Notes under the pieces: model-generated
Databases searched by the model: none
What the model was told of the DNA's origin: nothing
The model's input: only the letters and a program-made list of their open reading frames with translations
Translations under genes and position numbers: made by a program
Source: Thiothrix sp.
Lineage (GTDB): Bacteria; Pseudomonadota; Gammaproteobacteria; Thiotrichales; Thiotrichaceae
Length of the DNA stretch: 37,403 nucleotides
Direction: 5' to 3'
Assembly (NCBI GenBank): GCA_008015155.1
Contig: SSFA01000006.1
Coordinates: 1 to 37,403 of the forward strand
In this document: positions 26,583-35,228 of the stretch, in pieces
Layout: the number at the start of each line of letters is the position of its first letter
How positions within the stretch are numbered: the stretch's first letter is position 1

Positions 26583-28061
26583 TTACTTCACAGTAGCGGT
26601 AATGACGAGGGCTTTGTTAGCACCATTTGCTACATCACCCACGCTCCAAACACCTGTAGCTGTATCAAAAGCACCAGCAGCATCATCGCTTACATAGGTC
26701 AAGCCGCTAGGCAGCACATCAGCAACTTTCACATTAGTGGCATTGTCTGGCCCTTTATTTGTGACAGTTAAAGTGTATTTCACTGTATCGCCCCGACGTG
26801 CAGTGTCTTTATCAAGAGTCTTGGTCAACTCAATATCCACTGTTGGCGCAATAGTGACTTTTGCAATATCGTGATCGTCTTCATCATTGTTAGTATTGTC
26901 AGTGACATCATCTTCAATGCCCTTCTCATTGGCTGGATTAGTATCTGCAGTGGAATCCACATCGACTGCACTAGCCCCTTTATCATCTTGAGCAGCGCTA
27001 ATTTCAGCGGCATTCTCTAAAGTACCTGCGGCTGCTTTGCTATCAACAATCAGTTTAATATCAACGGTCGTGGTGGCACCGGCTGCTAAGGCTGCAATAG
27101 TAGTAGTGGCAGTCGTTCCGCTGACAGACCATTTCGTATCACTTGGGTCTAGGCTCATACCTGTCGGGATATAATCTGTAATGACAATGGCTTGAGCATC
27201 TACAGTGCCTTGGTTCAGTACTTCAATGGTATAAGTCACCGTATCACCAGCTTTAACCGTAGTGGCTTGACCTGCTTTTGGTTTCTTAGTTAAGGCTAAG
27301 TCAAATTGTGGTTTAGCTACAAAACTAACTTTATAGTCCTCAACTTCCCCATCAGTTGCTACACCTTTGGGATTAGAAGCCGTCAAGGTATCGGTACTTA
27401 GACGGCAACGTGCATAGCTGCTACCTTTAGTATCAGCAGTAGCCGTCGCTGGCACTTGTGGCATTACTACATCTAAGGCCGCTGCTGTAGTACCTGCTGG
27501 TACAGCCACTGCACCTGATTCTGATCCATTCGTAGCAAACTGGCCGTCACCGTTGTAGTCAATCCAGCACACTAAAGTACCGGCTTTAGCGGTGGTATTA
27601 GTCACATTCACACTTAAAGTTAAGGCTTGTCCATCCGTTAAGGCTGGAATATTCACTCCATCCTCATCGGTACCATCTAAGGCAGCATCAGGGTCTGGTT
27701 TTCCATCAGTTTCATCATCAACATTTGCGCCCAATTTTAAGCCAGGAATGATTTCATGTTGAGCGCCGCCGCTGGCTGCTAAGGTGCCATAAGAATCAGG
27801 AGCGTCGCCTAAGTCATAGACAGATTGTACGGTTAAAGCCACACAAGCCTCATCATCTTCCTTGGCGTCCCCTACCACCATAGGACTGCTCCATACAGCA
27901 TTATTCACTGTAGAGTCACTATCGCCTTCGGTCATAGCACTGACTTGAGCACAGTTCACAATCGAAGTATTAGCGGCCCAAGCAGCATCTGCCGATGCTA
28001 AGACACCGACTGCACAGAAAGTCAGCAATAATCGCTTGGATGGTTTTATTCTTTTCATCAT
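26583..28061 (-). CDS. Secreted GEVED and DUF11 domain protein
   Basis: A 492-aa secreted protein. The signal peptide (about 1-29) ends AWA. The N-terminal region (about 35-250) is a paralogue of the IPTL-CTERM neighbour: NCAQV, KEDDEACVAL, DLGDAPDSYGTLAASGGAQH, DEDGV, CWIDYNGDG and DGEVEDYKVSF correspond motif by motif. Two DUF11 domains follow, at about 253-390 and 412-492, each with the YT(I/L)xVxNxG core. The second ends exactly at the stop codon, with no membrane anchor or sorting tail, so the product is probably released or held non-covalently. The ribosome site (AAGGGTAAGAG) is good. Its own terminator follows. Confidence 0.85.
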   Translation of the reverse strand: MMKRIKPSKRLLLTFCAVGVLASADAAWAANTSIVNCAQVSAMTEGDSDSTVNNAVWSSPMVVGDAKEDDEACVALTVQSVYDLGDAPDSYGTLAASGGAQHEIIPGLKLGANVDDETDGKPDPDAALDGTDEDGVNIPALTDGQALTLSVNVTNTTAKAGTLVCWIDYNGDGQFATNGSESGAVAVPAGTTAAALDVVMPQVPATATADTKGSSYARCRLSTDTLTASNPKGVATDGEVEDYKVSFVAKPQFDLALTKKPKAGQATTVKAGDTVTYTIEVLNQGTVDAQAIVITDYIPTGMSLDPSDTKWSVSGTTATTTIAALAAGATTTVDIKLIVDSKAAAGTLENAAEISAAQDDKGASAVDVDSTADTNPANEKGIEDDVTDNTNNDEDDHDIAKVTIAPTVDIELTKTLDKDTARRGDTVKYTLTVTNKGPDNATNVKVADVLPSGLTYVSDDAAGAFDTATGVWSVGDVANGANKALVITATVK

Positions 28062-28080
28062 TCTCTTACCCTTTTTATTA

Positions 28081-28173
28081 TTAGCTGTCTAACTTAATAG
28101 TAGCTGTGATTGTTAATGGTCTTGTGCTAGCCCCTAAAACATCAATAGCTGCTTTGCTGCCAACGAAGTAGTA
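28081..28173 (-). pseudogene. Remnant of a DUF11 domain C-terminus
   Basis: Reading leftward between two in-frame stops, 30 codons give VGSKAAIDVLGASTRPLTI preceded by YYF and followed by TATIKLDS and a stop. This matches the DUF11 endings of both flanking genes (VGDVANGANKALVITATVK and VGDLPVGTTKNLNIIGLVQ). There is no start codon or upstream domain. It looks like the tail of a lost or truncated third member, sitting between the two genes. Confidence 0.5.
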
Positions 28174-28224
28174 TTAGATGTTCAACCATTTTTAAAAAAT
28201 ATTTTATAGGTATTAAAAAATCGC

Positions 28225-30807
28225 CTACTGAACCAAACCTATAATATTCAGGTTTTTGGTAGTACCTACTGGCAAATCACCGACCAACCAAATGCCAGTG
28301 GTTTCGTTATAGACATCTGCTCCATATACAGTTACCCCATCATCACTGAGATAAGTTAAACCAGCGGGTAATAAATCTTTAATCTCCACTTGAGTGGCCG
28401 CATTTGTCTGACTTTCATTAGTGACGCTGAGTGTGTATTGCACTTGCTCGCCCCGTTTGACTGTAGTTTTATTTACAGTTTTAGTCAGAGCCACATCAGT
28501 GACAGCCGACAGCTTGAAACCGAAATCAAGACTATGATTATTTTGGCCACTTTTCCCAACTGAAAACTCAATGACCGCACTACCTGTTTGATCCACAGCG
28601 TCTGAATCGTGCAGATCAGTATTAGGCTCATTACTTGCTTGCCCTTCGGCATTTTGCAGGGTGGCTTTGTAACTAGTTAAAGGTGCTTGATTCGGCGCAA
28701 TACTTAAACTGCAGCTTTCATCTTCATCGATAAAACTCGCATTACTGGCATTCGAAAACAGATATTCACCTGCTGCATTTGTAGTTACCGTCGCTACTTG
28801 CTGACTATCTTGGCTACATTGCAGTTTAACCTCTACGCCGGCTACACCAACCTCTTCAGGGTCTTGAATACCATCAGCGTCAGTGTCGATCCAGACCCGG
28901 TTACCTAATTCAATAGGTGCAGGATCAGTCAGCAGTTCCAAATCACCTACACCCGCACTTTTGCCGAAAAGCCCCGGTTGATTAGTAGCTGTAGTATGCC
29001 AACGAATAACCCCACCACTCTCTAAGCTAAAGACTGTAAAACCTTGGGTATAGATATATTGAGGATCTGCCATTGGCGCAGCTGGATCGTGCGGATCAAC
29101 CACCACACTAATCAATTCACGCGAACCTTTTAATAAAGCTAAACCACCTAAAGCACTTTCTGGATTAGCATCGACCGAACGATCATTAAAGAATTCTCCA
29201 TTGCCCCCCGGCCCTACATATTGCGCTACCAACGCACTTGCAGGGCATTCGGCACTGCCCTCAATACTGTAACCAGTACTGGTTTTACAAATCTTTAAGA
29301 GATCACCTTCTGCTATTCCATCAAAATGTGGGCTAGTCGCTTGGGAAAGAGGTGGCAATTGTTGGCGTCCATGTTGAGCACCAAACAAGTCCATCACTTC
29401 CACATAGATATTGCCTTGCTCATCAAATTCGATATCAGAGAGTAGACCCTGCGGATAGACAACCGAATTTTCTTGATTGTAGATATTCGCTAGCTGTGGC
29501 AATTGACTTGGTGTCAGCCAAGGATTAAAGGGGCGATTAAACCCTGGGTCGCGAGTGTACTTGAGCGGAAAATCATAAACTTTGCTTAAACCTGCAGCCA
29601 TATTCGCAGGATCGAACTGCATCACATAGGCGCGTAAATCATTAGGATCTTGGCTGGTGATTGCATCACAACTTAAGCCTAGATAGCCCATAGACCGATT
29701 GAAGCCTAAACCCCAAGGCCGTAACTCGCCCCCCACGCAACTAGGCAGACCAGCTAAATTGTCTAGTACGTATTGATTCACGATTCCAGGCAGCTTTGTC
29801 GGATCCGGATTACTTACATCCACACTAATCAAAGCTTTTTGCTGTGTATTTACTAACCACAAGGTATTGCTGTTGGGCTGGATATCGGTATCACCAAACC
29901 CTACTCGGCCTACTTTAAAGAAAGCATCTAGATCAATACTTGCAGTACTACGATCCTCTGGCAACACATAATCACTAGCAATGCCTGTATATCCTGCTGT
30001 TGCAGCACAGGTACTATCACGACACACTGAGCCTAAATCAATGGCAGCACCGCCATTCGCGGGTAGTTTACCTTGCAAATCAAACTGAGCGACTAAAGAG
30101 CCTGGTTGCGACTGCTGATCAAAGACATACACATAGCCCAAGCCATCGCGAATGCCAACATGACGCTTTAAGACTGTTGCCCCAAAGATGCGTTTTTTAT
30201 TAGGCTGCCAAGCCATCCCCCACAAGCTACCGACTTCGCTTAAACTGGCAATAGAAGTACCTTGATAAGAAGCATTGGCATTATACGGATAGGTACTGAG
30301 CGCAGGGTCGTTATAGGTATCACCAGCACCTGATACATAACTAGGCAATAACAGGGGTGGTAAAATTTGTGAATAATCTTCTGGATATTGTAAACCTAAA
30401 TCAGCTGTACAACTGGGACTACTTAGAAACTGCACAGAGGACTTAGACGCAGCTCCTACAGGACCACTGTACAAACCCGTACTCGGTTGATATTCAACGC
30501 GTACTGGGAAACTAGGTGAATTAACAGACCATTGCCCATTATCATCAGTGATGGCCGTTTGGATAGTTCCTGAATTATCAGTCACTTTGACGGTCAGCCC
30601 GGCGATACCTTTTTCATTATCGGCTTGGCGGCTACCATAGGCATTTGCTTCCTCCCCATTACTAAAAGCACGTATGGGTAACTCTAGATAAGCTGTACCG
30701 CCAACATCGGCTAGATTGCAGGCTGCATAGCCAAGACTAGGCAATAGCCCGATAGCACAGCTCCCTATTAAAGCAGATAACTGTTTTCCTCTAGAAGCTA
30801 TGAACAT
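28225..30807 (-). CDS. Secreted propeller-like protein with SdrD B and DUF11 domains
   Basis: The start chosen at 30807 (AGGA eight bases upstream) gives 860 aa with the signal peptide MFIASRGKQLSALIGSCAIG through GYA. A small beta domain comes first (about 28-130, with AGLTVKVTDNSGTIQTAITDDNGQ), then a region of about 450 residues reading like a beta-propeller (SLWGMAWQPNKKRIFGATVLKRH, SVDVSNPDP, GFNRSMGYLGLSCD, DIEFDEQGNIYVEVMDLFG). After it come one SdrD B-like repeat (about 632-770, NRVWIDTDADGIQD) and one DUF11 domain (about 775-860). No sorting signal or membrane helix follows the DUF11 domain. Its role is not known; the propeller may bind a ligand outside the cell. Confidence 0.82.
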   Translation of the reverse strand: MFIASRGKQLSALIGSCAIGLLPSLGYAACNLADVGGTAYLELPIRAFSNGEEANAYGSRQADNEKGIAGLTVKVTDNSGTIQTAITDDNGQWSVNSPSFPVRVEYQPSTGLYSGPVGAASKSSVQFLSSPSCTADLGLQYPEDYSQILPPLLLPSYVSGAGDTYNDPALSTYPYNANASYQGTSIASLSEVGSLWGMAWQPNKKRIFGATVLKRHVGIRDGLGYVYVFDQQSQPGSLVAQFDLQGKLPANGGAAIDLGSVCRDSTCAATAGYTGIASDYVLPEDRSTASIDLDAFFKVGRVGFGDTDIQPNSNTLWLVNTQQKALISVDVSNPDPTKLPGIVNQYVLDNLAGLPSCVGGELRPWGLGFNRSMGYLGLSCDAITSQDPNDLRAYVMQFDPANMAAGLSKVYDFPLKYTRDPGFNRPFNPWLTPSQLPQLANIYNQENSVVYPQGLLSDIEFDEQGNIYVEVMDLFGAQHGRQQLPPLSQATSPHFDGIAEGDLLKICKTSTGYSIEGSAECPASALVAQYVGPGGNGEFFNDRSVDANPESALGGLALLKGSRELISVVVDPHDPAAPMADPQYIYTQGFTVFSLESGGVIRWHTTATNQPGLFGKSAGVGDLELLTDPAPIELGNRVWIDTDADGIQDPEEVGVAGVEVKLQCSQDSQQVATVTTNAAGEYLFSNASNASFIDEDESCSLSIAPNQAPLTSYKATLQNAEGQASNEPNTDLHDSDAVDQTGSAVIEFSVGKSGQNNHSLDFGFKLSAVTDVALTKTVNKTTVKRGEQVQYTLSVTNESQTNAATQVEIKDLLPAGLTYLSDDGVTVYGADVYNETTGIWLVGDLPVGTTKNLNIIGLVQ

Positions 30808-31117
30808 AAAAGGCATCCTGAACTTTATAATTATTATGAATAAAACAGGCCAAGCAGAACTCAGTTCAAAGTATTTAGCCCTAAGCGCAAGCCGCTTCTT
30901 TGAGAGCCTCAATAGCTCTTGATAAAAGCAAGCTCAGTGATTATTTGGCGGGCAAACCCTTAGTGAGCCACGCTCACCTGTAGCGAGCTAGCAGCACACT
31001 CCACCAGATGATGTGTCAAGATACAGCAGCCTTAAGTTTATAATAAGTCAATTCTATCTATACATAATTAATATCATATTAACTTTGCTGATAAATTTAC
31101 TCCAAATTTTACCGCTA
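30808..31117. other. 310-base gap upstream of the propeller protein gene
   Basis: No gene is seen here. It must hold the promoter of the leftward gene starting at 30807 and the 3' end of the lipoprotein transcript ending at 31118. A small hairpin GTGAGC-CAC-GCTCAC lies at 30963-30977, and bases 31030-31100 are very AT-rich. No convincing terminator, riboswitch or small RNA can be supported. Confidence 0.5.
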
Positions 31118-32044
31118 TCATCTACTCGTTGTCGTTTCTAAACGGCTAGAGAGGAATTGCCAAGTATCTTTATCTGCTTGATAACTGAAATTATACGCAC
31201 GACGCTTTAAATTATTCTCGGCCAATAAGCGAAAACTAAACTCAAGCTCTTTGACTTGTAAAGCATAAGAACTGCCTGCTTTCGTAAACATAAAGCGCCT
31301 TACACTAGTCGTGTTACCGTTAGGTAAAGCAGCTAGCGCAAATTCGTGACGTGGTTGATTGATAAAATGGCCTTGAGCATCTAAGGGCACGGAGTACACA
31401 TCTGAAGAACGTGCTGAACCAAAATAGAATCGCTTGTGAGGCACGCCATTAAATACCCCTACTCCAATGGCATCGACCTGTTCAAGCTGATCTACCACTT
31501 GTTTGCTAGCAACATCAATTTGATATAAACGTCCTTGAGCTTGCTGTGGTGTAGAACCTGCTAGAGAACTTGCATAGAGGCTATGCGTATCACAGTCATA
31601 AAATAAGCCCATAGCACCAAACGGATTAGCCGGCGAGGGCTGAGCTACAGCTGGTAATTCCAGCCAAGTTTGCATTTCACCTGTTTGGCTATCAATGCGG
31701 TAAATACGGTTTTGTAAAGCAGGTGGGTTCTCCGCCAAGCTTACTTCGGGTGTAGGTACAAGATAAATATTTCCTTGTCGATCCCGGGTGTTAGCACCCA
31801 CATGCCCTGCATCATCCCAAGTTGGATGCTGCCAAGTCTGACCTGTTTGTGCTTGTACTAAGCGCACTCCCACATACCCCTGTTGCTGGGTATCAATGGC
31901 CACTTGAGTTCCTAAGCCAGTATTTTTAATAAAAGCTGGCATGGCTCGGCAGTTATCAACCAAACCCGGCGTAAAACGACCCATATCAGGCTTAGAGCAG
32001 GCAGTGAGTAATAAACAACTTAGGCTAAGGACTAATTTCTGCAT
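31118..32044 (-). CDS. Lipoprotein with propeller-like repeats
   Basis: A 308-aa lipoprotein that starts MQKLVLSLSCLLLTAC with lipobox LTAC; Ser at +2 fits outer-membrane sorting. The mature part contains blade-like strands with the pattern RDRQGNIYLVPT, RIYRIDSQTGEMQTW, HSLYASSLAG, RLYQIDVASKQVVD and KRFYFGSARSSDVYSVP, like NHL or SMP-30 type beta-propellers. No catalytic motif is recognised. Its ATG overlaps the stop of the preceding gene (TAATG), so the two are translationally coupled and their products probably act together. An in-frame ATG 15 codons upstream, within the preceding gene, is rejected because it breaks the signal peptide. Confidence 0.78.
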   Translation of the reverse strand: MQKLVLSLSCLLLTACSKPDMGRFTPGLVDNCRAMPAFIKNTGLGTQVAIDTQQQGYVGVRLVQAQTGQTWQHPTWDDAGHVGANTRDRQGNIYLVPTPEVSLAENPPALQNRIYRIDSQTGEMQTWLELPAVAQPSPANPFGAMGLFYDCDTHSLYASSLAGSTPQQAQGRLYQIDVASKQVVDQLEQVDAIGVGVFNGVPHKRFYFGSARSSDVYSVPLDAQGHFINQPRHEFALAALPNGNTTSVRRFMFTKAGSSYALQVKELEFSFRLLAENNLKRRAYNFSYQADKDTWQFLSSRLETTTSR

Positions 32045-33825
32045 TATGACTGCCCTTTCACAGGCACAAACATCGGCCCCGACCAACAAGGCCAGACTTG
32101 AATAGCTTGCACACCTTCTTTAACACGCGTATCTGCCCAGCAATACTCACTCCCCGGATTACCCTCATTTTTAATTTGCGGCACATACCAGAGCACTAGA
32201 TCCTGATTTGCTAAAGCTTCCGCTGGCTCGATAAACTGTTCAGGGCCTTGCTTATAATCCGTATTACAACAAGAACCCAAAGTGATTGTATCCTGCTCTC
32301 CTTCGGCTGGTTTACGCACACTCAGGTAGCTATAAGCATGATCACCCCGCCCACCATCTGCAAATTGTCCCCGTCCTGGCTCAAGGTAATAACCCTCCCC
32401 TTGTGGATTAGTAAAACGATATTGATAACCCTCCGGAGTGAGTTCAACTTGATCTTGTAAACGCCATTGCTCGTTTTGAATAACCGCCCACTGATTATTC
32501 TTCCACTCCGCTGCACTATCTAAGCCTTCTTGGCTGGCATCCAAATCTATACGCACGACAGGCCGATAAGTACCATCCGTGCCACAGCCACGCCCAAAAT
32601 CTGCTTGAGCCACACGGAAGCGCCCATCTTTGTAAAACTCAAAGCGCTGTACATAACGATAATTACAGGGTGTTGGCCAAGGCGGCTGGCGAAAATCTTG
32701 CACTACTGCAAACCCGACTACTTCATCAGCTTGCACAATAGGCTCGGTTTTAGGGCCATCATAAGCGATCACCACTGCCGAACTAAACATCGGACAACCA
32801 ATCGCATCACTATATCCAAAGCCTTCGCGTGAGGAATAACTGACATGCCAATCTAATAATTTGACATTTTTCAGTACTGGCTTACCTTGATAGCGCACAT
32901 TTGTGAGCTGCAAACCATCTGAACCTGTCAGCACATAATCCATGCTCCACTCATCTTGTTTGAGCTGATTGACCTGCTCACAGTATTTATGAAAAGTAGC
33001 TTCATTTTCCAAACTGCGCTCAGTCACCACGGTAGATGGGCCACTTATACCCAAATCAGTCCAGCGCGTTCCAATCAGTTTTCCCTCGGTTAGATCAACA
33101 ATCGCCCACAAGGCATCTTGCTCAAATACATAAGTAGGAGCCACACATAGATGATGGGAGCGTTCGCAGAGTGAATCATTTAAGGCGGTTTTAAATTCAG
33201 CTTTACCAGCCTGTATTTTACCGGCTTGCTCAGCTAGTACCGCTTTGACTTCGGGTGCCTCATCGGCAATAGCTTTAGCTAAAGCAACTAGGCGTGGTGG
33301 TAAATCCGGTTGTGCATAGTGTTGGCGGCTGATGGCTCGTACTTTTTGCTGTTGTGGCTCTACGAAAACCACCGTTGAGCTATTGTCGAAATGACTATAA
33401 ATCTCGACCCGATAACATGAGCCTTGCGTGCAACCATCTGTATTGCCGTTAAAATCAGCAGGTAAAGCCTGCCGGACTGACATCACTTCATTGCGTAAAG
33501 CGACACCTTGAGGATCGCGTAAATACCTTTGAACTTCTGGATCGTTAATGGCTAGCTGTTGAGCTTGCTGTTTGGTGGCATCGCTTAGCTCCTCATCCGT
33601 CAATAAAAGTACAGGTGGATTTGCTTCTAAGGCAGCTGCAATACTTTGTTGGTAAGTGTGCAGCGCTGGTAAGGGCTGACTAGTAACAGCGGTTTGTACT
33701 AGTTGCGCTGAGCCTTGATGTTTATCAGTAGTAGTGGGTAATTGAATGATTTTTGTTTGATTATCACAAGCCACTAAGTTAACACCTAGCAGCATCATGA
33801 CTAGCCCCCTAGTCCAACACTTCAT
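32044..33825 (-). CDS. Copper amine oxidase-like lipoprotein lacking copper ligands
   Basis: A 593-aa lipoprotein with lipobox LVAC (C20). The following Asp-Asn is the classic inner-membrane retention signal, so it should face the periplasm from the inner membrane. The C-terminal two thirds follow the copper amine oxidase fold: DGLQLTNVRYQGKPVLKNVKLLDWHVSY (303-330), GFGYSDAIGC (335-344), CNYRYVQRFEFYKDG (387-401), VRIDLD (424-429) and NQDLVLWYVP (540-549). In true enzymes the NY(D/E) tyrosine becomes topaquinone and three histidines bind copper. Here the motif reads NYR, the HxH before the VRLD strand is replaced by Gly and Tyr, and the HHxPRxED motif after NQDLVLW is missing. It therefore looks catalytically dead. 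The ribosome site GGGG is good, and TATAAT at 33852-33857 is a possible -10. Confidence 0.75.
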   Translation of the reverse strand: MKCWTRGLVMMLLGVNLVACDNQTKIIQLPTTTDKHQGSAQLVQTAVTSQPLPALHTYQQSIAAALEANPPVLLLTDEELSDATKQQAQQLAINDPEVQRYLRDPQGVALRNEVMSVRQALPADFNGNTDGCTQGSCYRVEIYSHFDNSSTVVFVEPQQQKVRAISRQHYAQPDLPPRLVALAKAIADEAPEVKAVLAEQAGKIQAGKAEFKTALNDSLCERSHHLCVAPTYVFEQDALWAIVDLTEGKLIGTRWTDLGISGPSTVVTERSLENEATFHKYCEQVNQLKQDEWSMDYVLTGSDGLQLTNVRYQGKPVLKNVKLLDWHVSYSSREGFGYSDAIGCPMFSSAVVIAYDGPKTEPIVQADEVVGFAVVQDFRQPPWPTPCNYRYVQRFEFYKDGRFRVAQADFGRGCGTDGTYRPVVRIDLDASQEGLDSAAEWKNNQWAVIQNEQWRLQDQVELTPEGYQYRFTNPQGEGYYLEPGRGQFADGGRGDHAYSYLSVRKPAEGEQDTITLGSCCNTDYKQGPEQFIEPAEALANQDLVLWYVPQIKNEGNPGSEYCWADTRVKEGVQAIQVWPCWSGPMFVPVKGQS

Positions 33826-33893
33826 AACAGCCCCTTGATTATTTGGAGCTGATTATATCGACTAGGATAAGCTTAATAAACTAACAGCTTGGC

Positions 33894-34238
33894 CTAGGCG
33901 TGATCACGTGAGCTATCGTGGAAGCCAGCCATTAGATGCAGATGCATATGGAAAATCACTTGCCCACCTTTTTCACCACAGTTCATCAGAACGCGATAAC
34001 CATCACCATAACCTGCATCAGCCGCAATTTGTTTCGCCGCTAAAAACAAACGCCCCACCAATTCGGCATCACCGTCTTCCAACTCATTGATGGTAGCGAT
34101 ATGTTTACGTGGGACGATTAATACATGTAGCGGGGCCTTAGGGTACAGATCATGGAAGGCAATGACGTGTTCATCTTCATAGACTTTTTTCGAAGGAACT
34201 TCACCATCACGAATCCGACAAAACAAACAAGCAGTCAT
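33894..34238 (-). CDS. hinT: Histidine triad (HIT) nucleotide-binding protein
   Basis: HinT-like purine nucleoside phosphoramidase. The triad HxHxH is H97-H99-H101 (HMHLHLMAG), and the N-terminal CLFCRIRDGEVPSKKVYEDE pattern is standard. Its 114 aa is normal for the family. The ATG overlaps the recR stop (TAATG), making it the last gene of the dnaX-ybaB-recR transcript. Confidence 0.93.
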   Translation of the reverse strand: MTACLFCRIRDGEVPSKKVYEDEHVIAFHDLYPKAPLHVLIVPRKHIATINELEDGDAELVGRLFLAAKQIAADAGYGDGYRVLMNCGEKGGQVIFHMHLHLMAGFHDSSRDHA

Positions 34239-34834
34239 TAGTATTTTCTCCGTCCTTCAAAAGCGTGTGACAAGGTACCACTGTCTACATATTCCAACTC
34301 GCTGCCCATTGGTACTCCGTGAGCAATACGACTCGTGGCAATCTGGCGTTTAGCTGCTAGCTCACTAATATAATGCGCAGTCACTTCACCTTCTACCGTA
34401 GGATTAGTCGCTAGAATCAATTCCTGCACACTGCCCTCGTCCATACGTTGCTCTAAAATATCCAAGCCAATATCTGTAGGACCCACCCCATCTAGAGGTG
34501 ATAATCGTCCACCTAAGACAAAATAATACCCCCGATAAGCGGTGGCTTGCTCAATCGCCACCACATCGGAAGGATGTTCAACCACACATAACAAACTGCT
34601 ATCTCGTGTCGCATTGCTACAAAGGCGGCACACAGTTTGTTCAGTTAAAGTTCGGCAACGTTGGCAATGCTGAATATTTTGCATAGCCGCTGACATTACC
34701 GTCGCTAAGCGCTCACCGCCCTGACGATCATGCTCTAATAAATGGAAAGCCATGCGCTGCGCAGTACGCGAACCCACACCGGGTAAACACCGCAGGGCAT
34801 CAACCAACTCTTTGAGCAATGAAGATTCTGACAT
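34238..34834 (-). CDS. recR: Recombination protein RecR
   Basis: Works with RecF and RecO to load RecA at gapped DNA. The N-terminal helix-hairpin-helix ([20 protein letters not shown], about 14-33), the zinc-binding cysteines C57, C60, C69 and C72, and the Toprim domain (about 80-175, with VVEHPSD and [10 protein letters not shown]) are all present in 198 aa. It lies 24 bases after ybaB and overlaps the HIT gene. Confidence 0.96.
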   Translation of the reverse strand: MSESSLLKELVDALRCLPGVGSRTAQRMAFHLLEHDRQGGERLATVMSAAMQNIQHCQRCRTLTEQTVCRLCSNATRDSSLLCVVEHPSDVVAIEQATAYRGYYFVLGGRLSPLDGVGPTDIGLDILEQRMDEGSVQELILATNPTVEGEVTAHYISELAAKRQIATSRIAHGVPMGSELEYVDSGTLSHAFEGRRKY

Positions 34835-34858
34835 TCAGCACCTTAGGCGATTAGCCAA

Positions 34859-35185
34859 TTAGAAAGGTAGTTTGAAACCTGCCGGCAATTGCATCCCAGC
34901 GGTAGCATCCGCCATCCGTTCACGGGTGGCTGTTTCTAGGCGTTGTACTGCATCATTAAAGGCTGCTGTAATTAAGTCTTCGAGCATATCTTTGTCATCC
35001 GCCAACAAGGAAGGATCAATCGTAATGCGTTTACAAGCATGGCTACCTGTAATCACTACAGCAACTAAGCCGCCACCTGATTGACCGGTTACTTCAAGTT
35101 GAGCAATTTCTTGTTGAGCGCGTTGCATGTTTTCCTGCATTTTTTGCGCTTGCTTCATCAAATTGCCAATGCCACCTTTCATCAT
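34859..35185 (-). CDS. ybaB: YbaB/EbfC nucleoid-associated protein
   Basis: Small DNA-binding protein (108 aa) of the YbaB/EbfC family. It starts [20 protein letters not shown], with the family's coiled N-terminal helix, [14 protein letters not shown] in the centre, and [14 protein letters not shown] in the C-terminal helix. GAGG eight bases upstream supports the ATG at 35185; an upstream in-frame start inside dnaX has no ribosome site. It lies between dnaX and recR as in E. coli. Confidence 0.95.
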   Translation of the reverse strand: MMKGGIGNLMKQAQKMQENMQRAQQEIAQLEVTGQSGGGLVAVVITGSHACKRITIDPSLLADDKDMLEDLITAAFNDAVQRLETATRERMADATAGMQLPAGFKLPF

Positions 35186-35228
35186 AATTTTATCCTCATT
35201 TCTTTCATTAATTGGATGGTATTTTACC

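Noticed and set aside
26583..28061. Possible frameshifted IPTL-CTERM tail lost after the second DUF11 domain
   Set aside because: The sequence after the stop runs into a good terminator, and no IPTL-like residues were found in the other frames.
30944..31010. GGGCAAACCC followed by a hairpin, resembling part of a GEMM c-di-GMP riboswitch
   Set aside because: The second conserved stem (ACGCAAAGCC) is missing, and on that strand there is no downstream gene to control.
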